From NCBI GenBank assembly GCA_015680685.1, contig MNCI01020990.1:330993-394992 (forward strand): a DNA stretch of 64,000 nucleotides, in the 5' to 3' direction. Positions 47,288 through 57,240 of this stretch are shown in pieces; the stretch's first letter is position 1; every line of letters begins with the position of its first letter. The position numbers and the translations under genes are program-made. The notes under the pieces are model-generated. The model was not told the origin of the DNA, made no database searches, and saw nothing but the letters and a program-made list of their open reading frames with translations. The stretch is from Gnetum montanum (Eukaryota > Streptophyta > Gnetopsida > Gnetales > Gnetaceae).

Positions 47288-48540
47288 ATGTATATCAATT
47301 CATCTTACAATCAAAACATATGGCAGAACAACATGGTGACTCAAAATATCATATCCACAAAGTGTATGATACTCATAATGAGTAATGGCCCAACAAAGAA
47401 TCCAAGAATAAGAATGAAAGTTGCAAAATACAACATGCTTGCAAGATCCCTAGCAACTAAGAAACAACATCCACTATGTCCACCATGGGCCTTAGATTGG
47501 CATGAGTATTGATACCCATGTATTTTAGCAAAATTACAAGAATTGGATGTTGATGTTTTATGCCTACAAGAAGTCTTGCCATGGGAATTTCTATACCAAT
47601 TCCAACCAAACTTGAAAAAGATGGAATACATAGGTATTTATAAGCAAAAATATTTCTGTGGAAGTTCTTCTTTTGAGCCATATAGATTAGCATATAACAA
47701 AAATCACAACATGGATGGTTACACAATCTTTTATAAAGAAGCCAAGTTTGAATTAATGCAAATATTTGAATGGATTTTAGAAGATATGATTTTTGAAATT
47801 CTAGAACTTAAAGTAATGGAAAAGAAAGAATGATCAAGATTTTAGAAAATTCACATAGCCTTGGCATTGATACTAAAAATCTAGTTATCAGGAAGATGTA
47901 TATGTATAGTTAACACACATTTAATTGCCAAACCAACATGTCTACATGTCAGATTATGCCAAGGAGCATACTTGTTTAAGCAAATAGAAGATAGTTTGAA
48001 GGATAAGTTATTCCTAAACTATACTAATCTAGTACCAATTATCCTTTGTGAATACTTCAATGCAAAAGTTGCAAGTAGTGTTTATTAATTTTTAAAATAT
48101 GAATATGTAAAATAATCCTTGGCAAGTGAATGTGATTTGAATAAGATGTTCCCATCAATTCAGCATATAATTTCATTAGCCATTGCATATTTTGCTTACT
48201 TTGAGTCTTCAATAGATAAATCAGATCCCACAATTAAGAAATAGATGATGTTAATGGATAGTTCTCATTAAGAACCATAGTTTACCAATTTCTCTATTGT
48301 GATTAATGAGGATGCGTCAACAACATTTTTCATTGAGACCCTAGACTATATTTGGTACGATGTCTGATTATTCCAAGTAACCAAGTTACTAAAGTTAATT
48401 TCTAAAGAAGAAGTGAAGAAGAATCAGGATCAAACCCTTCCATCCTAAACAAGACCATCTATTCATATACCAGTTATGGTAGAATTACAATTACTTCCAG
48501 CAATTCATAAGGTTGATCAAGATCAAGATGTATCTCATCC
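47288..48540 (+). pseudogene. CCR4-type deadenylase (EEP nuclease) pseudogene
   Basis: A single frame from 47288 to about 48540 encodes an endonuclease/exonuclease/phosphatase domain like plant carbon catabolite repressor protein 4 homologues, which shorten mRNA poly(A) tails. In order: KVAKYNMLARSLATKK, CPPWALDWHEY, LDVDVLCLQEV (catalytic Glu), MDGYTIFYKEAKFELM, CIVNTHLIAKPT (catalytic His), PIILCEYFNAKVASSVY, SLAIAYFAYF, FTNFS, ETLDYIWYDV, TLPS and SIHIPVMVELQL. GDFN has become EYFN and the terminal S-D-H is S-I-H, so metal and catalytic aspartates are lost. About ten in-frame stops (such as CGA-to-TGA after HEY, and TAA after SSVY) but no frameshift. It appears to have no introns, suggesting a retrocopy. 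The lead 47288-47380 may be upstream DNA. Confidence 0.88.
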
Positions 48541-48949
48541 CTACTTTTATTTATAATATTATAATTTTCTTCATTATTTAATTTATATTTTAATTATATA
48601 AGTAAATATCTAAGGTAATGGAAGTTGGGAATAAAGGATTTGCCTTGCCTTCACTTAGGTAACAAGATACAAGTTGCACTTTATGTGACCCTAGTTAAGA
48701 CTAGTGATTGGAGGTTGGTAGATCTTTAATTCATATTTTTTCATCATCTTAGAAAATAAGGTAATTATTAATAACATGATAATAAATTTTTCATATAATC
48801 TTCTCACATATATTTTTTTTTGCAAAATAAGCAAAAAATAACTTCAAGTTCAAAGGAGAAATCAAATTATAGGAGCATCGGAGCTGGAAAAAGATAGTGA
48901 ACACAGACTCGTTTGAGAACAAATGAAACCTAAGGAGGGTAGATTATAA
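48541..48949. other. No gene recognised
   Basis: AT-rich DNA between the CCR4 pseudogene and LTR-B copy 3. CCTAAGGAGGG at about 48929-48939, 10 bp before the LTR, is a weak polypurine-tract candidate, but no pol remnant precedes it. Confidence 0.4.
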
Positions 48950-49518
48950 TGTTCCCATTTCCAAATGGTACTACTACATAATGAAGATGGTGCCTCTTCA
49001 TAACAAGTGTTATCGTTATCACAACAAGATCCAAAAGGATGTGTTGTAATTGAGACCCAAAAGGGTGCATTATAATAATGGACATGTCTCTCAAGGTAAC
49101 CTCTGGGGGTTTAACCTAAGGCATTTATACCTAAGCTTAGAGGTTATTCTAGCATGGAGTGGCAAAGTTAGTAAAGGTAAGTCATGGAAGCTAGGTGAAG
49201 CGGAACAGGAAGTAGGCTAGCCATTGCTTCTAGCCTATTGTAGGTCTAACCATGGTGGTAGTATTGGATTGCATCTAAGGGATAGATGCTAAAGGAAGAA
49301 ATCCCCAAGAAACACTCTCAAAGTATGATCCAAATACACCATTCCATATCAATAAAGCATTTTTTTCTCTTTTCTTCTACATTTTCCCTATTATTTTCTT
49401 CATGCATAACGTCGAATGTTACATATATTTGATGTTTGGTATATTGTCTTCTTACTTATAATGTCTAATATAATGTATATTTGACATTTTCCATTACATC
49501 TAGGAATGGGATATCACA
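48950..49518 (+). repeat. LTR-B copy 3 (569 bp)
   Basis: Starts TGTTCCCATTTCC and ends GGGATATCACA; colinear with the copies at 10157-10724 (reversed) and 23863-24417. Followed by TTTGGTAT, a decayed iMet primer-binding site, so it is a 5' LTR. Confidence 0.88.
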
Positions 49519-49840
49519 TTTGGTATTTAACGTTTTAGATCTTATGCATTATCATGGACCAGCTAATGAGGAGAACATACAAGGTAGCATTGATTAGTTG
49601 AAGAGGGTTATTGATCAGTCTATAAGCCTTCAATATGAAGAAAGGCAATCATACTCTCAAGTAGAGGAAAGCTTCTAGCACTAGGAAAGTCAAGAGGCAC
49701 GAATATTTGATCCATTAGAAGGATCTATTTACTTATGATGTTGTATGGATCTATGATAACAAACTTCATGAGTGGGAGATCATTTCAACCCTTACTCCCT
49801 TATTCACATAAGTTCACTTTTTGAAGGATGGAAGAGTTGG
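49519..49840 (+). pseudogene. Gag start of LTR-B element
   Basis: After the decayed primer-binding site, ATG 49540 opens MHYHGPANEENIQGSID, with VIDQSISLQYEERQSYSQVE following after a stop. The acidic, Gln-rich text resembles a gag N-terminus but I cannot name the lineage. It is truncated at 49840 by LTR-A. Confidence 0.5.
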
Positions 49841-50779
49841 TGTAGGAACACCTCTTCCAATCCTCTTATTTTTTCCTATGTTTGTATTTTGAGGTCTCAG
49901 ACTTGAATAAGATGTCTTAAAAGATAAGAAGACATATTGGCTAAGGTCAATGATTGATAGAAGATGTCTTGAGATGAGAGGAGACATCTTGCTAATTTTA
50001 TTGATGTCTTAGGCAAGACATCTTTGCTCAAGAGAATACATCTTGAACAATACATCTTTCCCTACGAGAAGACATCTCAAGCAAGACATCTTGGCCAAGG
50101 AGAAGATGTCTTTCCAATGAAGGAGACATTTCCCAAAGATAGAAGATACCTTTCCCAAGAGCTAGGTTATCATAGGAGATGTCTTTCCAACATTAGAGAA
50201 TACTTGAATGGCTAGGAAAAGTTTTGAAAACATCCATCCTAATTCATAAAATAGCTAGGATAACTTCAAAAAGGATGAACATAGTTGGGAAGAAGGTGAG
50301 AAGACTTGGTAAACAACCAAAGAACCTCAAGTGAGTTGACGAAAGGCTTCTAAGTTTCTTGCCTTCATGTTTTCCATAAATATTTTTGTGGTTCTCAATT
50401 GTTGGTTGAGATCACAATGAGAGACCGAGAGTTCTAAGATGAGACTAGGCAAGGTGTGGAAGAGCACATTGAGTGAGTGCATAAAGGTTGCAGCTCGAAG
50501 GTCAATTGTGTAGACTTGTGTGTTCTAATCTTGCTTGTATATTGAGATCTCATTCCTAGGTTGTGGAACAATCTCTATATTGGTTGGTTCTTATATTGAG
50601 AACAGCCATTGTGTGGTTGTAGAGCCTCATGCTTTGCAATATTATTTAAGTATGCAAGGTTTCTAGTGTTGTGGATTTTGAGAGCCTAATTGTAATCTTC
50701 TAATCAATTAATTAAAGATAGCTACTTTTCTTGTTTTCTAGGAAAACGTTGTATCTTTGCATAATACTTGGAATTATCA
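49841..50779 (+). repeat. LTR-A copy 2
   Basis: Starts TGTAGGAACACCTCTTCC; colinear with 14485-15405, including the GACATCTT-rich first third and the AGGTCAATTGTGTAGAC block. As at copy 1, TTTGAAKGTGATTAA follows. Nothing coding follows on the right, so it is a solo or truncated LTR. The frame 50024-50215 is a by-product of the repeated GACATCTT words. Confidence 0.82.
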
Positions 50780-52199
50780 TTTGAATGTGATTAAGTAGTG
50801 AAGTGAACCTACTTCATTGTAGCACCTTATTAATGTAAAGTTAGGCTAGAAAGATATTACTTAAAATATAAAATGAAACATAATAAAAATTGAAGAAGGA
50901 TGGTAAAATTTATAGACAAAACAATAAGCATCCACAAAATAGATGCATCAGGTCCAAAATTAGAGAATAATTTAAAGGTAAATTTTGTAATACAAATTGT
51001 CCATTGTGTAGAAAACCTAACCTAATTACTAGGTAAGAAAATTCATTGTTCCTAATGCCTAAGACAAAATTACATAATATAAAAATATTGATAACATGGT
51101 GAAAATTAATAGAATTGAAATTAACTTAGAAATACATAAAGCTTAGAGAAAAAAATTGTCAAAATAATAAAGCAATATATTTGGATCCAAATTGTAGAAT
51201 TATGCATTATAGAAATTCAAAATTACCAAATACATGATATAGAATACATTTTATTTAATAAATTACATTAAAATGGAATGTGTGTAACCTTCAAAAATCA
51301 AAAATCCAAAAGAGAATCATTGTAATAGATTTTCCTAGTTGAATAAAAGTGTTATTAATAGAAACCCTCATATGGCTAAGATCTCCTAATTTAGGCTCCA
51401 AACCCTAATTGAAGGTAAGGATCATTGATCAAATCCAAATAAAATCTAAAATGGAAACTGTTGGTGCAATAATTTACCATTGGCATGGAACAGCTTTAAA
51501 TTATAATTACAAGCTTGATTCTTCTCAAACTAAAGAAAAACAAGTTCTAGGAAAAGGTATAGTAAATGTCTAAAAGAATGTTTGATGCTAGATTCTTTAA
51601 GCTCAAGTCCTCTTTTTGAGAGAGTAATTTGTGGTAAAATTTCCATCATTTATGGAGCTAAGGAGAATTTTCACTTTTAAATGAAGTATTATAGCAAGAA
51701 TGAACTAGGGATTGAGCTATCAAGTATTTGTTAAGATGAGTTCTAATTAAGAAATTCTAAAAAAGCTTTAATATAGACATAAGGCATCTTAAAATCTATA
51801 GAACAAGAGTTTCAAAGCTGGGCAAACCCTTCTAAGGATTTTTGATCTATTATTGAAAACATAGAGTTTTCAAGTTGAATAAGGCATCGCATAGATTAAT
51901 TTAATTGGACATCAAGAACAGAGCTTATGAATCAATTAATGCTCAAAATTGTGCTTCCCTATCTGTAAGTAAGTCGAGGTCATCCAAAATGGAATCACAA
52001 GGCTTAAGAATTAGTTTCATGGCAATGGGTATTAGAAAAAATAATTAAGCAACAATAGAAACACTTGCTTTAAGGAAATAAAGCTCAATTAGAAATAATG
52101 AATTTTTCCACATCAACCAGTTAAGTAGAAACTTTGGTTTGATGACAAATGAAGAGAAGTGGATTTACTAAATTATCTCTACAAATGAAACAATAGATC
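50780..52199. other. AT-rich DNA, no gene recognised
   Basis: No open frame of note and no repeat partner seen within the window. Confidence 0.45.
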
Positions 52200-54180
52200 A
52201 TAGAATTGATAAGTGGCTCTACAAAGAATAACCTTGATCAGTTATACCACGTAAGTGTAATGATGAGTTACTAGAGTTGAGTCTAGATTCTGTAGGTTAA
52301 CACGAGAATAGCTCTACCAAGTTAGCTTGAAGGTCAAAGTGTTATTCATAGAAACCTACTTGTAAGGTGGAGAAGTAGTTTTATGAAGAGGTTCTATGGT
52401 CACATGAATGGTCATATGAAGGAGACTCGTAAAGTAAAAAAGCAGTTCTACAAATTGGCTCTTATATATAGGCATCATCCTATGATAACTTAAGGAGTGA
52501 AGGAGAAATTCTAAAAAATGGTTCTACAAGACATGTCATCATTTGGTCATGTAGAGTGAAAAGAGATCGAAAATAGAACAACAAAGTATACCTCATAAAA
52601 AAACTTATTTTTAGTTCTACCACATCAACTTCATTAATGTGGGTAAGACTCATAAAGCTTAAAAGTTTTGGTAAAATTTACTTCACCACATCACTTTGTA
52701 AGGGGAGCTTCATAGAGCTTTAAAATGGTTCTATTAAATAGTTCTATCATGTAAGAGCTTTGATTATCATGTGTTCATAGAATCAAAATATGGATCTACA
52801 AAGAAAAGCTAAAATTAGTTCTACACATCAACTGTACAAATCTACCTCTCTATGTCAGCCCTTAAAAAGTTAGCAAGTTTATAGTGATTAGAAAATTGGT
52901 TATAGAGAAAGGCTTTAAAATGACCTTGTGATGTGAGCATAAAGAGGGAGCTCATAGAATAGAAGACTAACTCTACAAAATGGTTCTACCACATTAGCTT
53001 GTTGTATGTGGTACCAAATTCCTAAAATTAAAAAGTAGTTCTATATAAGAGCTCTTCCACATCAACACTTGCCACATTAGCTTCTACAATGTCAGCTTCT
53101 AGAGAGACCTAGTCCATAGAATAAACATTGCTTCTACAAAATGGCTCTACAAAGAAAAGCTAAAATATTTCTATGAATAACATCATCATTTCCCATGTTA
53201 AGAAGACTTGTAGAATCAAAAATCAGCCCTACAAGATAGTTCTACTTAGATTAGCTTCACAACGTCAAAGGAAAGGGGAGAGACAATGAAATTAGATCTA
53301 TATATGACATATAGATTCCATTTAAAGGAAGTTTGTAGCAAGGAAAATTAACTCTATAAGGAAGGATAAAAATGATTCTATGTAGCTAAGAAGAAAATCT
53401 ATAGTTAAGCCTTAGTAAAGGGAAAATATTATTCTACAGGAGAGCTCTAGAAAATGGCTCTACCATGGTTGCTCTATTTGTAGAAGTGATGGAGTAAATC
53501 TTACAAGTTATGCCACTTTTGGTCCCACCATGCTAGCGTAAAGGAAAGGACGATGCTTATAAAGTTAGAATTTAGCTCTATAATACAAGCACAAAATAGC
53601 TTTGCCACATTAACCCCTCAAGTAAATGAAAATGGTTCTTTCATGTTGATGGCCATGAGAATAAGTACGTAAAGATAAAAGTGGTTGTACAAAAAGTTCT
53701 ATGAATAGCTTTTAAGTCTCATTGCCACATCAGCTTGTAGAGCTAGTTTAGTAAAGGAAAAATGTAACTCTACAAGTGAACCTTGGAGAAGTTTTTCCAT
53801 GTCAGCATCTTCCACATTTGCTTGTAAAATCAACATATGAAGCCAAAATTCAATTCTATGAACAAGCATGGAAATAGCTCTTCCATGTTAGCTTATTTGA
53901 AGAGCAAGTTTGTGGGATATAAAAATGGCCCTACAAGTAAATTATAAAATGATTCTACAAGCCACATTAGTTCTCAACCCCACTAAGAATGGTGTACATG
54001 CATATTTTATTTTTAATACAACTCATCAAAAAGACGTAACACAACATAGGATCAATTCAAAGAAGAAGCTCAAATTCATTTCACCATGTCAAATCCTACT
54101 ATAAAGTGGATTCGTAGAGCTTAAGATCAACATTACAACCAAGCCTCAGAAGGGTTCTATAATCTAATGATTAGATGAGA
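52200..54180. repeat. Highly diverged tandem repeat field
   Basis: A phrase of the type GGTTCTACCACATYAGCTTGT, followed by an A-rich spacer and GAGCTYATAGAA or CTCTACAAA, recurs at irregular spacing of tens to about 120 bp. Examples lie near 52207, 52310, 52520, 52615, 52725, 52965, 52990, 53037, 53085, 53137, 53230, 53455, 53700, 53790 and 53880. It looks like an old satellite or minisatellite array that has decayed; no ORF of note except chance (53910-54104). Confidence 0.6.
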
Positions 54181-54521
54181 TTTTTAAACTCCTACGCCTT
54201 AAATGAGGTAGCTCAAATAAATCAAAGCCTACAAAAGGTGAAGCATGCAACCAATTTCCAAAAATCAAATTTAAGAACAAGGCTTTGAGTATTAAAGAGT
54301 GAGATTTGGGCATATTTTGAATAGACAAACATTAACATATAGAGCTAAAGACTAAAGCAAAGTTGTGAGCTAGAATAGGGCAAAATACAGAGCTTCCATT
54401 AATGCCTAGAAAAGGTAAAGATATCACACAAGGAAAAAGAGGAGGCTCCTTAGACATTTCAAGATGTTCACACCTTCATATTTTTAGAGTATCTATAGCA
54501 ATCTAATCTAAACATTTATCA
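54181..54521. other. No gene recognised
   Basis: AT-rich flank between the repeat field and the candidate exon; it ends in a pyrimidine-containing TTTTTTGCACCTAG that could be a splice acceptor. Confidence 0.4.
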
Positions 54522-54543
54522 TATATATCAATGGATTAATTTT

Positions 54544-54800
54544 TTGCACCTAGAATTGAATGTAGAGGAAGCTAACTTGTTCAATTATGATGCAAATCAT
54601 GATCTAATAGAGAAGTTAGGTTTGCAATCAGCAAAATCAATGGAGCAATGGTGTGAGATTTATAAGAAAACAAGGCTACATAAGCTAGATTTTAGGCCCA
54701 TAGGAAACCTAATCCAAGATGTTCTAAATTGTCTAGTAGTAGAGACATTTTATGAGAAGGATATGCTATTATTTAGAGGAAACATTGAGTGCTTCATTGA
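54544..54800 (+). CDS. Unrecognised open frame, candidate exon split by element F
   Basis: An 85-residue open stretch (LELNVEEANLFNYDANHDLI, then LGLQSAKSMEQWCEIYKKTR and LDFRPIGNLIQDVLNCLVVE) has a more protein-like composition than the surrounding AT-rich DNA. It is preceded by ATTTTTTGCACCTAG, a plausible splice acceptor ending at 54552. Element F inserted at 54801. Skipping F and one TSD, the frame continues at 63373 as ISVKKTYEL and meets a stop before a possible donor AAG/GTAAAT near 63418. I do not recognise a family. It could be a decayed gene, an old element piece or chance. Confidence 0.35.
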
Positions 54801-55661
54801 TGATGAGTCATAAATTGTTGGTTGCGATATCGTAGCCATGATATCGGGTACATGATATCACGTACACGATATCACAGCCTAGACGTAATATCGCGTACGA
54901 GATATCACAACCTGTCTACTCATCTATAAATAAGAGGTAGGCAAATCGGGTAAGTAGTTTTTGGAGTTTTTTTTGGAAGTTTTAAGTTTTTAGTTTTTAG
55001 TAGTTTTCCTCTCAACACTTTTCTCCCAGTGCATGCTTGCAGTGTGATGATTGTAATTGTATGGCATCCTGATTCGAGTGTGATGTACTTGGACACACAC
55101 ATGATCAACAATAAAGATCGAGATTACTTCATCATTGCAACATCCACTTAACTTAATTATTTAATTTTTATCGTTATTTATTACTTTCTTAGTTAATATC
55201 TCTTTACCCTTATCTCCTAGTAACATGGAATGAGTATGACTTAATCACGAGCATTTAAGTGTGACTACTTGGTAACCCAGTAGTGTACCTAGGCCATACG
55301 CTTGGTAATCTCAGTGGTAGTTGTGCACGAGGTCCAAGAAGTGTATGGATGATTAAGGAACAGATGCTCATCACACTTAGGCTAGTTTAGATTCTCTTTC
55401 ACTCTCTCTCTTCTAGTTTAGTTGATGTTATTTACCACCATACCCAGGAGTAGCATTAGTGTAGGAACACATCATACACCTCACTCTGGACTAAACCATA
55501 CATGACAAAGCTAATACTAGTCTAGGTGGGAAGACATCAAACTACGATCTACGAGTAACCATCTAGATACCACAACTAGTTCGTCTACAGAGTTCGACCA
55601 TATTGTGCGTGAAATGCTCGTATTCGTATGGTTGAGTGTAGGGGTACCTTGCCACTCATCA
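54801..55661 (+). repeat. Element F 5' LTR (861 bp)
   Basis: Start TGATGAGTCATAAATTG, end CCTTGCCACTCATCA. TATAAATA at 54925. AATAAAGATCGAG at about 55110 lies in the probable R region. Colinear with 62601-63367, which has lost about 100 bp near a single N. Confidence 0.94.
54826..54930 (+). promoter_or_regulatory. LTR-F promoter: 14-bp phased GATATC array and TATA box
   Basis: GATATC/AATATC hexamers start at 54826, 54840, 54854, 54868, 54887 and 54901 (steps 14, 14, 14, 19, 14). TATAAA begins at 54925, 24 bp after the last. The 3' LTR repeats exactly this spacing (62626, 62640, 62654, 62668, 62687, 62701; TATAAA at 62725). Spacers contain GTAC or its variants, so pairs form larger imperfect palindromes. 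LTR-D shares the 14-bp step and 24-bp TATA distance. Confidence 0.85.
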
Positions 55662-55662
55662 T

Positions 55663-55680
55663 TGGCACCGTTGTCGAGGA
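55663..55680 (+). promoter_or_regulatory. Primer-binding site, Asp tRNA type
   Basis: TGGCACCGTTGTCGAGGA one base after the LTR. It differs from the canonical TGGCGCCGTTGCCGGGGA by three transitions. Confidence 0.9.
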
Positions 55681-55805
55681 CAGTGCTAGTTATCTAGGTT
55701 AGTTATATCATACAAGGTCGCTGTATAGAAATTAACAACATATATTTTAGGAAGAAATAATTATACAAAAAGTCACATACAAATTCACACAAAATTTCAC
55801 AACCA

Positions 55806-57240
55806 TGCCTCTCTTACAAGACTATGATAACGCCAGATCTAGTGAGGCAATTCATTAGAGAACCAACAAATTATATGACAATGAAGGTTGGAGTACGCAA
55901 TCCGAGGTGGAGGTTTCTTATAAACATAAATGAAGGCAACATCGTCCCAATGCATGGAAGCATAACTTACTCTATGACGATGAACCCCTACTGGCCACTA
56001 CAAGCCTAATGCACATACAAGAGGCTATTTGAATTCCCCATAGGCATCGTAAAGAGAGCTACCTACCCAGGCTCGATTTAAACAACTTTCCCAATTTCTC
56101 AGGAGGCTATGACTTAGATCTGCAATAACATTTACAAGCCTTCTACAATGCTTGTGCATGGAACAACATTGATAACAGGTGGCAAAAACTCAAGCTCTTT
56201 CCTAGGACACTCGTTGGCCAAGCAAAAGTATGGTATAGATCGTTAAAACCAAATTCAATTTGACATTGGCCAATAATGATAGAACTCTTTAATGAAAGAT
56301 ATCAAACCTACGCAAGAGTGTAGGCCTTGAGGAAACAAATTCAAGAGTGGAAACAAGCACAACATGAACCCTTGGACATGGCCTTAGAAAGATATTATGC
56401 ANGAACTACGAACCCATCAATTCCAACAGCTTATTAAGTGGGTAGCAAAAGAAGAAGGAGAAATGGCTAGATGGAAGAGTGTTGAAAAACATCAATGGGA
56501 CCAAAATCTCAACTTAACAGAGGTCCATAATCATACAAAGGAGAAATCAACCGATCTCAAGGAGGAAGAACCATCTTTGCCAATACAACAATCATTAGAA
56601 GAAATCGAAGCAAAGATCAATAAGATGCTGGAATGGACACATAAAAAGTGTGGAGAATATATCAATATTATTGGATATAGAGTTTTGACAACCTAAGAAG
56701 TAGGACAAAGTATCATTAGACAATCGAAAAGAAGGGATGAGGAAAATAAGAGCTCAACTGCCAATCACACGTATGAATGCAACATTTTCCGATACAATCA
56801 CCTCAAGAGCCAATGCCCAATCTTGGTACATTTATATGAGCATTGGGGAAGCACGTTACATCCAAAGTTCTTACAAAAATACTATGTTTGATCACAATGG
56901 CAACAATCCCAATCGTGGGGGAAGTCATCCCTAAAGTGGAGACACCCTTTGTATCATCCGAATCCAAATGCTTATCTAGTCCAACATCTTGTTTCCTTGA
57001 CTAGGTCAACATACTCTATCTCACTGCATTACTATTCCCCTCAGTACTATCAACCCATGTCCTCAACACAACCACTGTCTTGTGTACCTTACACTTCTCC
57101 TAAATTTCAACATTCTCATCCTTTCCCTCCTTCTACATTTCCACCAACTATTCCTGAAGTATCTGCACCACAACAACAACCCATGAACATTACTTGTGCT
57201 ACTATTGCCAACAGCAGTGAGAGACCTCCTCAACATTAAA
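55806..57240 (+). pseudogene. Element F gag
   Basis: ATG 55806 opens MPLLQDYDNARSSEAI. The gag domain lies at about 56080-56400: LNNFPNFSGGYDLDLQ, HLQAFYNACAWNNID, LKLFPRTLVGQAKVWYRSL and IELFNERYQTYARV, then KQIQEWKQAQHEPLDMALER. A single N at 56402 marks a joint where the conserved CPxHGY...GL segment is missing. A charged region follows (56403-56690). A Pro/Tyr/Ser-rich linker (56949-57239, PPSTFPPTIPEVSAPQQQPM) ends the coding part, with about four stops before the N. Gag would package RNA of this and related elements. Confidence 0.85.
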
